DNA of 8,645 nucleotides from JBIIJL01 sp044233795 (GTDB lineage Bacteria > Pseudomonadota > Gammaproteobacteria > Legionellales > Legionellaceae). The notes under the pieces are model-generated. The model was not told the origin of the DNA and made no database searches. It saw only the letters and a list, made by a program, of their open reading frames with translations. The translations under genes and the position numbers were made by a program. Below, piece by piece: positions 1 through 5,925 of the stretch. The stretch lies in NCBI GenBank assembly GCA_044233795.1, contig JBIIJL010000080.1, positions 1 through 8,645 of the forward strand, read 5' to 3'. Each line of letters starts with the position of its first letter. The stretch's first letter is position 1.

Positions 1-1422
1 ATGAAAAAAAAGTACCAGGGTCTTAACCTGGGTCATATTCGCCCGCTATCGTTAAGATGCTTCCTCTGGATGTTCTACTCAATGCTACAAGCGCCCTGCT
101 TGTTTGCAGCTGATTTGCTCGATATCTACCACCAAGCACTCGATAATGACCCTATCTTTAAGGCGGCTTATAGTACGTTTATGGCTGCGACCGAGTCCAT
201 CCCTCAGGCCCGCTCAAGTCTTCTCCCGCGATTAACCATTGGTGCATCAGCTTCACGGAACGTTTTTTCCGTCAACTCAGGCGCAGGAATCGCAAGCATC
301 GATGGACAACAAACCTATGACGCCAACAATTGGAGCGTTAATGCTTCACAATCCATATTTAACTATCAAGCATGGAAACAAGTGAGCCAAGCTAAAGCTT
401 CTGTGAAAGCAGCTCACGCAACCTTTAATGCAAGATCCCAAGATTTACTACTTCGAACAGCAAAGGCATATTTTGCAGTCCTCTTTGCAAAAGATACCCT
501 TCATTTCGCTGAAGCTAAAAAAAGGGCCAATCAGAGACAACTTGAGCAAGCCCAAGAACGCTTCAATGTAGGCCTTGATGCCGTCACATCTGTCTATGAA
601 GCAAAAGCTGCGTTCGATCATTCCATCGCACAAGTGATACAGGCAGAAAACAATCAAGAGAACACAAGTGAAAATTTAAGAAAATTAACCGATCATGTTT
701 ACGACATAGTAGCACCTCTTCGTGATAATACGATTCCTCTCATCAAACCTGAACCAAACCACGTTGAGGATTGGATAACTACAGGTTTAAAACAAAATTA
801 TGACTTATTTGCTGCAAAATTTAAGCTACAAGCTGCAAGAGAAAACATCAAAGCACAATCAGGTGGTGGCATGCCCACCCTTGCCCTACAAGGCAACAGC
901 ACCAGAACCAACAACAGCGGTACTGGAAACAACTTTTATATACCAGCGCATCAAATGATATCAAACGTTGCCATTGCTCTTAATTTTCCGATTTTTCAAG
1001 GTGGACTTGTTGAGGCGAACACCAAGCAAGCCATTTTTAATTTCCAAACAACAAGCCAAGAGCTTGAGAAAACCTACCGTGATGTAGTCGTCAATACGCG
1101 TATCGCATTTAACACCATCAATGACGGCATTAGTAAAGTAAAAGCAGATAGACAAACGGTGATATCGCAAAAAAGCTCGCTTGAAAGTACCGAAGCACAA
1201 TACCAAGTAGGCACCCGTACCATGGTCGATGTGGTCAATGCACAACAAAAACTCTTTGAAGCACAAGAACTACTCTCACAAGACCAATATGAATTAATCA
1301 ATGCTATCCTTAAGTTAAAATTCCTAGCAGGCTCTTTAAATGTAGACGATTTGGCTGAAATCAACTCATGGCTTCAGACCACTCGCATCAGCGGATTGCC
1401 ACCGAAAGAATTAACGAGTTAG
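1..1422 (+). CDS. tolC: TolC-family outer-membrane channel protein
   Basis: Outer-membrane efflux/type I secretion channel that works as a trimer with an inner-membrane pump and a periplasmic adaptor. The 473-aa length fits the family. The first ~37 residues form an export signal: basic start, hydrophobic stretch around residues 19-35, likely cleavage near CLFA/ADLL. The mature start (ADLLDIYHQALDNDP) is the classic TolC opening, a helix followed by N-D-P. Two helical halves follow, the second beginning near residue 260 (KQNYDLFAAKFKLQAARENI), consistent with the OEP repeat pair. The end (GSLNVDDLAEINSWL) matches the usual TolC ending. The gene begins at base 1 of the window, so its ribosome binding site, promoter and any upstream start cannot be seen; the signal peptide argues that this start is right or nearly so. 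ttcA follows 30 bp downstream on the same strand and may be cotranscribed. The specific pump partner is unknown. Confidence 0.93.
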   Translation: MKKKYQGLNLGHIRPLSLRCFLWMFYSMLQAPCLFAADLLDIYHQALDNDPIFKAAYSTFMAATESIPQARSSLLPRLTIGASASRNVFSVNSGAGIASIDGQQTYDANNWSVNASQSIFNYQAWKQVSQAKASVKAAHATFNARSQDLLLRTAKAYFAVLFAKDTLHFAEAKKRANQRQLEQAQERFNVGLDAVTSVYEAKAAFDHSIAQVIQAENNQENTSENLRKLTDHVYDIVAPLRDNTIPLIKPEPNHVEDWITTGLKQNYDLFAAKFKLQAARENIKAQSGGGMPTLALQGNSTRTNNSGTGNNFYIPAHQMISNVAIALNFPIFQGGLVEANTKQAIFNFQTTSQELEKTYRDVVVNTRIAFNTINDGISKVKADRQTVISQKSSLESTEAQYQVGTRTMVDVVNAQQKLFEAQELLSQDQYELINAILKLKFLAGSLNVDDLAEINSWLQTTRISGLPPKELTS

Positions 1423-1452
1423 CTCACATTTATCCCAAAGCAGGTAACTAAA

Positions 1453-2271
1453 ATGACAGATTCTTCAACAGCTTTAGAAAAGAAACTCCTACATTACATT
1501 GGCAAAGGGATTGCTGATTTTAATATGATACAAAAAGGTGATCGTGTGATGGTGTGCTTATCAGGTGGGAAAGATTCCTTCACCCTACTCACAGTGTTGA
1601 ATTTGCTAAAGCAACGCACCAACCACAAATTTGAGATCTTTGCCTTCACACTTGATCAAGCCCAACCAGGTTGGAATGACCAAGCTTTGCGAGATTGGTT
1701 GAATCAACGCAAGATTCCCCATGAAATTCTCACCCGCGATACCTACAGTATTGTGAAAGAAAAAATTCCTGAAGGCCAAACCTATTGTTCACTATGCTCA
1801 AGGTTACGACGTGGAATTATTTACCGCTATGCAGAAGAAAAAGGCCATAACAAAATCGCACTAGGCCATCACCGCGATGATTTAATCACAACATTAATGA
1901 TGTCAATTCTCTACAATGGTGACTTGCGCTCGATGCCGCCTAAATTATTGAGTGACAACAAAAAACACATCGTCATTAGGCCCATGTGTTATGTGCAAGA
2001 GAAAGATATCATCACTTATGCCAAAGAACAGCAATTCCCAATCATCCCGTGCACCCTATGTGGCTCCCAAGAAAATCTCGCAAGAAAACGCATAGGAAAA
2101 TTAATTAATCAGTTAGCTGAAGAAAATCCAAAAATTCCTAGCAATATATTACATGCCTTACAAAGTATAAAACCCAGTCAATTGATGGACCAATCACTGT
2201 GGAACTTTAGGGGGCTTGAAGAAAATCTACTAAGTAACATCGAAAATACATCAGAGCGTGTTGACAATTGA
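1453..2271 (+). CDS. ttcA: tRNA 2-thiocytidine(32) synthetase TtcA
   Basis: Cytoplasmic ATP-dependent, iron-sulfur tRNA thiolase that makes 2-thiocytidine at position 32 of certain tRNAs. The 272-aa protein has the PP-loop ATP-pyrophosphatase motif SGGKDS at residues 37-42, the CSLC pair (Cys112, Cys115) and the later Cys200 in PCTLCG. These three correspond to the cysteines that hold the 4Fe-4S cluster in known TtcA. The LGHHRDD block at 137-143 is also typical. The ATG is preceded by AGG with 8 nt spacing. It lies 30 bp after tolC on the same strand and converges with nagZ across only 22 bp, where I see no clear hairpin terminator. In this family tRNA-Ser(GGA) is a reported s2C32 substrate class in E. 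coli, and a tRNA-Ser(GGA) gene with C at position 32 lies about 2 kb away; the proximity may be chance. Nothing looks broken. Confidence 0.95.
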   Translation: MTDSSTALEKKLLHYIGKGIADFNMIQKGDRVMVCLSGGKDSFTLLTVLNLLKQRTNHKFEIFAFTLDQAQPGWNDQALRDWLNQRKIPHEILTRDTYSIVKEKIPEGQTYCSLCSRLRRGIIYRYAEEKGHNKIALGHHRDDLITTLMMSILYNGDLRSMPPKLLSDNKKHIVIRPMCYVQEKDIITYAKEQQFPIIPCTLCGSQENLARKRIGKLINQLAEENPKIPSNILHALQSIKPSQLMDQSLWNFRGLEENLLSNIENTSERVDN

Positions 2272-2293
2272 TCTACATCGCCTTAGAGGTTCA

Positions 2294-3364
2294 CTAACAG
2301 CACCCTACTGTATGCTCCTTGTGCAGAATAGTTTGTTTGAGCTTCAAGATGCGCTCAAAAGACGCCTCGATGCAATGTTCATGGATTGCCCCTGACAACA
2401 CCAGGCGCTCGATACAATTGATCACATCTAACGGCTCATGATGTTCCAATTGGTTGCCAAAAATAATCATATCAGCGCCTGCATTAATGGTAAGCCTAAG
2501 ACTTTCCTCCAAATCATAATGACGGCTTATAGCATGCATTTGTAAGTCATCACTGATAATAACCCCATCAAACCCTATTTTTTTTCGTAATAGATCGGTC
2601 AATATAGGATGAGAAAGTGTTGCTGGAAGGCCACTGTCATCCAGTCTACGATTAATTACATGGGCTGTCATTACCATCACCGGGGCTTGGTGCTCTTTTA
2701 ATAAAGTATAGTAAGGTAATAGTTCATCGTCCCTAAAATGCTCTGTTACATCCACAAATCCTTCATGAGTATCACCTGTTGCACTACCATGACCTGGAAA
2801 ATGTTTATAAGCCATAATCAGGCCATGCTGGCTAAATACTTTCACTACTTGTCTTGCACAACGAATAACTTCCTTAGGGTCCGCAGAAAAACTTCGCCCA
2901 AGGCTTCCGATGATCCCAGACGTTTCTGTTAGATTAAGATCAACCACCGGAGCAAAATTAAGATTAAAACCTAAGTCTTTAAGCGTCAAAGCCATTTGTT
3001 CAGCTTCAACATACAACGCTTCATTTGTAAGCGTTGCTTGAACATTAGCCTTCAAGGTCTTCATACAACCAGGTACTTTTGAAAGTCTATCTACAGAACC
3101 GCCTTCATAGTCTATAGCAATGAACAATGGTAGTTTGTTATTTTCGCGAGTAACTTGAGAAAGCTTCCTCGTTAACGCTTTAATTTGCTGTTGGTCTTTA
3201 AGATTTTTTCCGTAAGATGCGGTTGTGAAATCAAAATCAAACAACAACACACCACCTAAACCGTCTTCAAGTAACCATTTTACAACAGGGCTTTGTAAGC
3301 TAATATCATCACCTGAAAAGCCCATCAACAACATTTGACCAATTTTTTGTCGAAGAGAAAACAT
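2294..3364 (-). CDS. nagZ: Beta-N-acetylhexosaminidase, GH3 family (NagZ type)
   Basis: Cytoplasmic glycoside hydrolase of family 3 that in the NagZ group removes N-acetylglucosamine from anhydro-muropeptides during cell-wall recycling. The 356-aa protein is a single barrel domain without a signal peptide, slightly longer than the ~340 aa of E. coli NagZ. Visible family motifs are AIDYEGG (Asp85), GRSF (Arg157), KHFPGHG at 187-193, GDTH ending at His200 (the His acid/base loop of NagZ) and GVIISDDLQM with Asp272 as the expected nucleophile. The EGGRV motif common in NagZ reads EGGSV here (Ser90), a small departure near the substrate pocket. The start is supported by GGAG 8 nt upstream of the ATG on the minus strand. 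The upstream gene on the same strand ends 77 bp away, so cotranscription is possible. A GH3 enzyme with another substrate is the main alternative, but the His loop favours NagZ. Confidence 0.87.
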   Translation of the reverse strand: MFSLRQKIGQMLLMGFSGDDISLQSPVVKWLLEDGLGGVLLFDFDFTTASYGKNLKDQQQIKALTRKLSQVTRENNKLPLFIAIDYEGGSVDRLSKVPGCMKTLKANVQATLTNEALYVEAEQMALTLKDLGFNLNFAPVVDLNLTETSGIIGSLGRSFSADPKEVIRCARQVVKVFSQHGLIMAYKHFPGHGSATGDTHEGFVDVTEHFRDDELLPYYTLLKEHQAPVMVMTAHVINRRLDDSGLPATLSHPILTDLLRKKIGFDGVIISDDLQMHAISRHYDLEESLRLTINAGADMIIFGNQLEHHEPLDVINCIERLVLSGAIHEHCIEASFERILKLKQTILHKEHTVGCC

Positions 3365-3398
3365 GTTTTACTCCAAGCGGTAGGGTTTGTTGACCATT

Positions 3399-3422
3399 CG
3401 TTTTAGAACATTTTCCAAAACG
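3399..3422 (-). repeat. AT-rich inverted repeat between two leftward genes
   Basis: Two 10-nt arms (3399-3408 and 3413-3422) enclose a 4-nt loop. Read as minus-strand RNA the arms pair completely, with one G-U pair; on the plus strand the same site is an A-C mismatch, so the leftward transcript is favoured. No U-run follows, so it does not meet the usual rule for an intrinsic terminator. It sits in the 77-bp gap between the exported-protein gene and nagZ and could act in mRNA processing or stability, or be chance in AT-rich DNA. Confidence 0.35.
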
Positions 3423-3441
3423 CCCTTATAAAAAAATTAAA

Positions 3442-3894
3442 CTACTTCGACGCATAAGCAGGTGCCACCTTGCTGGTGTCGCACACGCAATCCCCGCTTG
3501 CCTCGGGCGGATAAGGTACTTCGGAAAAATCTCGAGGATAGCATAGGGTAACATTCCATGCTGTATCGCCTTGGGACACAGAAACCGGGAGCTGATAATG
3601 AGTCAGTGATTTGTATTTTTTATTTTTATCGCTCTGCCAAAAAACCGGCGTGAATGATGCACTAAAAGAGTAAATGTCACCCGGTTGGCATGCAAACGCT
3701 TGCCTTCCCCAAATTTGTCCATCAACAACGTTGACAGTCGTTAGCGTCTTAGCGGTCGAAGAAACAATGAGGTTGACTTCAACATTATACTTCGTCCAAC
3801 ACGAATCTTTAACCACCGTAAAAAAGCAAGGGAAAGACTCTGCTTGCATTGGAACCATCAAAGCGAACATAAAAGCAACCTCTTTACGCGTCAT
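3442..3894 (-). CDS. Small exported six-cysteine protein, function unknown
   Basis: A 150-aa protein with a likely Sec signal peptide: basic MTRKE, a hydrophobic stretch at about residues 6-18 and a plausible cleavage after Ala18. The mature part of ~130 aa contains six cysteines (23, 32, 69, 118, 136, 138). An even number in an exported protein suggests disulfide bonds, and Cys136/Cys138 form a CVC pair near the end. The rest is beta-strand-like and rich in aromatics. Segments such as FFTVVKDSCWTKYNVEV and TPVFWQSDK remind me of conserved periplasmic proteins of unknown function in Legionella-type bacteria; this is recollection, not a search result. The start is supported by a strong ribosome binding site (AGGAAGAGAG) just upstream of the ATG. 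The gene runs leftward toward nagZ, 77 bp ahead. No enzymatic motif is visible. Periplasmic or secreted location is inferred from the signal peptide alone. Confidence 0.8.
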   Translation of the reverse strand: MTRKEVAFMFALMVPMQAESFPCFFTVVKDSCWTKYNVEVNLIVSSTAKTLTTVNVVDGQIWGRQAFACQPGDIYSFSASFTPVFWQSDKNKKYKSLTHYQLPVSVSQGDTAWNVTLCYPRDFSEVPYPPEASGDCVCDTSKVAPAYASK

Positions 3895-4016
3895 AGAACT
3901 CTCTTCCTAAATTTTATGTTTATTTTGCGTTTAACAACCCATTACTAGAATCGTTTCTCTCGAGCAGCATCGAGCTAAATGTCATTGAAAATTTCATAAT
4001 AAAACAGATTGCTAAC

Positions 4017-4045
4017 ATTATATTGAGCAGCAAACCCGAAAACAA
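4017..4045 (-). promoter_or_regulatory. Candidate promoter for the exported-protein gene
   Basis: On the minus strand a perfect TATAAT (4017-4022) lies 17 nt after TTGTTT (4040-4045), which matches the -35 consensus only in its first three bases. It would give a leader of about 115 nt before the ATG at 3894. The -10 box is good and the spacing ideal, but the weak -35 box and the AT-rich setting keep confidence low. Confidence 0.35.
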
Positions 4046-4161
4046 ACATATTTTTTTGTTCCCAAGCACGTTTAACCAGGTCTGATGTCATACAGATGAA
4101 CGAGATACAAGTTAAAATAACAGATTCAAAGGATCGCCCGAGCCCCTACTATCGTATGCGC

Positions 4162-4188
4162 AGAGTATGATTGCTTTTTTCAAATCCA
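4162..4188 (+). repeat. 27-bp direct repeat, left copy (contains tRNA -35 box)
   Basis: Identical over 27 bp to 5322-5348. Here it covers the -35 box (TTGCTT at 4171-4176) and part of the spacer of the tRNA-Ser promoter. The right copy abuts the second paralog unit and lacks the -10 box and tRNA, so it reads as a fossil of a second tRNA promoter. Confidence 0.9.
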
Positions 4189-4198
4189 TCAGTATACT
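4171..4198 (+). promoter_or_regulatory. Promoter of tRNA-Ser(GGA)
   Basis: TTGCTT (-35, 4171-4176) and TATACT (-10, 4193-4198) are separated by 16 nt. Transcription would start around 4205, a few bases before the mature tRNA 5' end at 4210. The orientation and position fit a stable-RNA promoter. The spacer between 4200 and 4209 contains a short C-run (GCCCACGA), not a strongly GC-rich discriminator. Confidence 0.7.
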
Positions 4199-4209
4199 CT
4201 TGCCCACGA

Positions 4210-4297
4210 GGAGAGGTGGCCGAGTGGTTGAAGGCGCACGCCTGGAAAGTGTGTATACGGAAACGTATCGAGGGTTCGAATCCCTCTCTCTCCGCCA
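4210..4297 (+). tRNA. tRNA-Ser, anticodon GGA
   Basis: An 88-nt class II tRNA including an encoded CCA (4295-4297). The acceptor stem pairs GGAGAGG (4210-4216) with TCTCTCC (4287-4293), ending in one G-U pair, with discriminator G4294. The anticodon stem CACGC/GTGTG (4237-4241, 4249-4253) encloses loop CTGGAAA with anticodon GGA at 4244-4246, reading UCC/UCU. The long variable arm (TATACG-GAAA-CGTATC region) is typical of serine tRNAs, and the T arm is GAGGG-TTCGAAT-CCCTC. Position 32 is C, the base modified by TtcA in the E. coli counterpart. I see no clear T-run terminator directly downstream; a weak AGGC/GCCT hairpin lies near 4372-4383. It neighbours a duplicated accessory gene unit whose second copy seems to have lost its tRNA. 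Confidence 0.97.
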
Positions 4298-4494
4298 GTT
4301 CATAAAATCAGGACTTTGTGGCCACGAATGTCCAAATCTCACAACCCCCTTGCGAACCCCATTATTCTTAGGCTTGGGCCTCTTGTAATCGCTTGACACA
4401 TGCCTATATAGAGAATCACAAAATTTTTGCCTTACCAAGTAAATATGGGAGATGGCTCCAACTCATTTAACCTCTAAGTTGAATTTACAACAGT

Positions 4495-5190
4495 TTACGA
4501 CTTAAACCTTGGCGAATTAGGTGCCGCTGATGGTTCGGGGGAAGAATCTGACGTATTTTCCCCAGATGCATTTGCTATCTGTGAATCGTAGTTTTGTGCG
4601 GTATCTGGTGATAGTGTATTTGGCGAAGATATAGTGCTTGGGAGAGGACTCATGGCTGAACTGGGAGCAGAGGCTGAGTTAGAAGGCGGAGTCGCTTGCT
4701 GAGGACCGTTGGCATCGAACCCCCCCCACTGAGTCCATAATTTAGGCTTATAGTTTGAATCCTTTGCCCACATTCTAAAATCATATTCGTCTAGCTGGCG
4801 TTGATGAAAATTGAAAAGCATCATGTTGTTACAGTGATCACTCCGACTATCTTGCGATTGTTGCTTCCTAACGGCATCAACATTGGCATCTGTTAGCATC
4901 AAACTTTCAGGAAGAACTTTATCTTTGTAGTAATCTATGGCATCGCCCCCCCCCGTATGGAGCATATTAGGCTTATAGTCTGGATCCTTTGCCTTCATTC
5001 TAGCATCATATTCTTCTAGCTGGTGTCGCAGAAGATTGTAAAGCTTCATGTCACGGTGAACACTCATACTACTTAGCTCAATTAGCCTCCTAACGACATC
5101 AACTTCGGCATCTGTTAGCCTCAACCATTCAGGAAGAACTTTATCTTTGTAGTAATCGTTACCATCGTCAATTAAGTCCGTAATGGCCAT
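4495..5190 (-). CDS. Two-repeat protein with Pro/Ser-rich tail, long paralog, function unknown
   Basis: I do not recognise this 231-aa family. It has a short leader (residues 1-11), repeat 1 (residues 12-76), a glycine linker (TGGGDA, 79-84), repeat 2 (86-151), a WGGFDANG motif (155-162), then a Pro/Ser/Ala/Asn-rich, probably disordered tail (163-231). Each repeat begins DYYKDKVLPE, is acidic and probably helical, and ends in a QL-EYD-RM-AKD-YKP pattern. There is no signal peptide or membrane segment. The start is supported by GAGGAG (5197-5202 on the plus strand) 6 nt upstream. It is transcribed leftward from its own promoter, toward tRNA-Ser on the opposite strand. Its coding strand has a run of nine G (4946-4954) and one of eight G (4720-4727). 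Adding or losing one G causes early stops, so expression may be phase-variable. A secreted effector role is possible from the layout but unproven. Confidence 0.72.
   Translation of the reverse strand: MAITDLIDDGNDYYKDKVLPEWLRLTDAEVDVVRRLIELSSMSVHRDMKLYNLLRHQLEEYDARMKAKDPDYKPNMLHTGGGDAIDYYKDKVLPESLMLTDANVDAVRKQQSQDSRSDHCNNMMLFNFHQRQLDEYDFRMWAKDSNYKPKLWTQWGGFDANGPQQATPPSNSASAPSSAMSPLPSTISSPNTLSPDTAQNYDSQIANASGENTSDSSPEPSAAPNSPRFKS
4720..4727 (-). repeat. Eight-G coding run before the tail of the long paralog
   Basis: Eight consecutive G on the coding strand encode W-G-G (residues 155-157). A gain of one G brings a stop 13 codons after the run, and a loss of one G brings a stop about 21 codons after it. 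Either removes the Pro/Ser-rich tail. The run is conserved at the matching place in the short paralog. Confidence 0.85.
4738..4935 (-). repeat. Repeat domain 2 of the long paralog
   Basis: Residues 86-151. Starts DYYKDKVLPESL and ends NYKPKL. Compared with the single repeat of the short paralog it carries one extra Asn (residue 121 or 122) that corresponds to a GTT trinucleotide duplication on the plus strand, and it keeps only the second cysteine (Cys120) of the CxxC pair. Confidence 0.85.
4946..4954 (-). repeat. Nine-G coding run between the two repeat domains
   Basis: Nine consecutive G on the coding strand, read as ACG GGG GGG GGC (T-G-G-G). With ten G the frame meets TAA nine codons later; with eight G it meets TAG four codons later. 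Either change would delete repeat 2 and the tail. This is the behaviour expected of a slipped-strand ON/OFF switch. Confidence 0.85.
4963..5157 (-). repeat. Repeat domain 1 of the long paralog
   Basis: Residues 12-76, aligned without gaps to the single repeat of the short paralog. Starts DYYKDKVLPEWL and ends DYKPNML. Both cysteines of the short paralog's CDHC are replaced (Ser and Arg). The sequence just after it (LHTGGGDA) matches, codon for codon, the LWGGFDA segment after repeat 2, so the internal duplication included that G-run. Confidence 0.85.
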
Positions 5191-5245
5191 AAATTTCTCC
5201 TCGTAAGGCAGTATCTAATCTGAGGAATTTCTTGATGTCGCCTGC

Positions 5246-5267
5246 TCATGTTTTAAGCCCAACATGA
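5246..5267 (-). promoter_or_regulatory. Hairpin in the mRNA leader of the long paralog
   Basis: A 7-bp stem (TCATGTT/AACATGA) with an 8-nt loop lies in the ~90-nt leader between the -10 box and the start codon. The matching place in copy 2 (5883-5904) keeps the structure with one A-C mismatch. It could affect mRNA stability or translation; no known regulatory motif is recognised. Confidence 0.35.
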
Positions 5268-5288
5268 ACCTCTTTGGCTTTAATTGAA

Positions 5289-5294
5289 ATTATA
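5289..5294 (-). promoter_or_regulatory. -10 box of the long paralog
   Basis: Perfect TATAAT on the minus strand, 94 nt upstream of the ATG, conserved in copy 2 at 5926-5931. No good TTGACA-like -35 box lies 16-18 nt further upstream; that stretch is GC-richer (AGTCGGCAGCACAGCCG). An activator-dependent or weak promoter is possible. Confidence 0.5.
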
Positions 5295-5321
5295 GTCCAT
5301 ATTCGGCTGTGCTGCCGACTA

Positions 5322-5348
5322 AGAGTATGATTGCTTTTTTCAAATCCA
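5322..5348 (+). repeat. 27-bp direct repeat, right copy (orphan tRNA promoter piece)
   Basis: Identical to 4162-4188. It joins directly to the second paralog unit at 5349, whereas in the left copy 289 bp (4189-4477) with the tRNA -10 box and tRNA-Ser lie between. It carries TTGCTT but no following TATACT or tRNA. Confidence 0.9.
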
Positions 5349-5365
5349 GTTGAATTTACAACAGT

Positions 5366-5827
5366 TTACGGCTTAAACCCTGGCGAATCAGGTGCCGCTG
5401 ATGGTCCGGGTGAAGGATCTGACGTATTTCCCCCAGATGCATTTGCTATCTGTGAATCGTAGTTTTGTGCGGTATCTGGTGATAGTGTATTTGGCGAAGA
5501 TGTAGTGCTTGAGAGAGGACTCATGGCTGAACTGGGAGCAGGGGCTGAGTTAGAAGGCGGAGTCGCTTGCTGAGGACCGTTGGCATCGAACCCCCCCCAC
5601 AGAGAGTATAATTTAGGCTTATAGTTTGGATCCTTTGCCTTCATTCTAGCATCATATTCGTCTAGCTGGTGTCGCTGAAGATTGTAAATCCTCATGTTAC
5701 AGTGATCACACATACTATCTTGAGCGTTTTGCTTCCTAACGAAATCAACTTCGTCATCTGCTAGCCTCAACTCTTCAGGAAGAACTTTATCTTTGTAGTA
5801 ATCGTTCCCATCGTCAAAAAGGTCCAT
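5366..5827 (-). CDS. One-repeat protein with Pro/Ser-rich tail, short paralog, function unknown
   Basis: A 153-aa paralog of the protein at 4495-5190. Residues 1-8 form a short leader (MDLFDDGN), 9-73 the single repeat domain, 77-84 the WGGFDANG motif, and 85-153 a Pro/Ser/Ala-rich tail. The repeat contains an intact CDHC (Cys40, Cys43), with His53 nearby, which could bind a metal or form a disulfide; it does not match a standard C2H2 finger because a second suitably spaced histidine is missing. There is no signal peptide or membrane segment. The start is supported by GAGGAG (5834-5839 on the plus strand) 6 nt upstream of the ATG. Promoter and leader are near-copies of those of the long paralog. 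An eight-G coding run (5591-5598) encodes W-G-G just before the tail. The long paralog probably arose from this one-repeat layout by internal duplication, though loss of a repeat here is also possible. Confidence 0.72.
   Translation of the reverse strand: MDLFDDGNDYYKDKVLPEELRLADDEVDFVRKQNAQDSMCDHCNMRIYNLQRHQLDEYDARMKAKDPNYKPKLYSLWGGFDANGPQQATPPSNSAPAPSSAMSPLSSTTSSPNTLSPDTAQNYDSQIANASGGNTSDPSPGPSAAPDSPGFKP
5591..5598 (-). repeat. Eight-G coding run before the tail of the short paralog
   Basis: Eight consecutive G on the coding strand encode part of W-G-G (residues 77-79), at the place matching 4720-4727 in the long paralog. A one-base slip would replace the Pro/Ser-rich tail by a short out-of-frame end. 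Confidence 0.85.
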
Positions 5828-5925
5828 AAACTTCTCCTCGTAAGGCAGTATCTAATCTGAGTAATTTCATGATGTCGCCTGCTCATGTTTCAAGCACAAT
5901 ATGAATCTCTTTGGCTACACTTGAA

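Larger units (their letters stand above)
3895..4209. other. 315-bp stretch without a protein gene between exported-protein gene and tRNA-Ser
   Basis: This AT-rich spacer separates the leftward exported-protein gene from the rightward tRNA gene. It holds a weak minus-strand promoter candidate (4017-4045), the tRNA promoter at its right end (4171-4198) and the left copy of a 27-bp repeat (4162-4188). A short inverted pair CTCGA/TCGAG lies near 3959-3974. A 24-codon rightward frame at 4096-4170 has no ribosome binding site and is not called. I see nothing else coding. Confidence 0.6.
4478..5320 (-). repeat. Tandem duplication unit, copy 1 (gene plus promoter)
   Basis: This 843-bp block and 5349-5957 (609 bp) are two copies of one unit. 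The 234-bp length difference is accounted for by 78 extra codons in the gene of copy 1. Identity is about 95% across the 3' tail of the genes, about 91% across the 130-bp promoter/leader (5191-5320 versus 5828-5957), and clearly lower across the repeat domain, by my own alignment by eye. Confidence 0.9.

Noticed and set aside
448..1364. Leftward frames of 69-101 codons inside tolC.
   Set aside because: They are antisense shadows of a clear family gene and have no start signals.
3399..3422. Inverted repeat considered as an intrinsic terminator.
   Set aside because: The stem is AT-rich and no T-run follows on either strand.
4096..4170. A 24-codon rightward frame (MNEIQVKITDSKDRPSPYY...) upstream of the tRNA.
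   Set aside because: No ribosome binding site, very short, and its end overlaps the tRNA promoter.
4112..4438. A 108-codon leftward frame and a 73-codon rightward frame across the tRNA-Ser gene.
   Set aside because: Both are translations of the tRNA and its flanks; peptides such as RRERDSNPRYVS are common artefacts over serine tRNAs.
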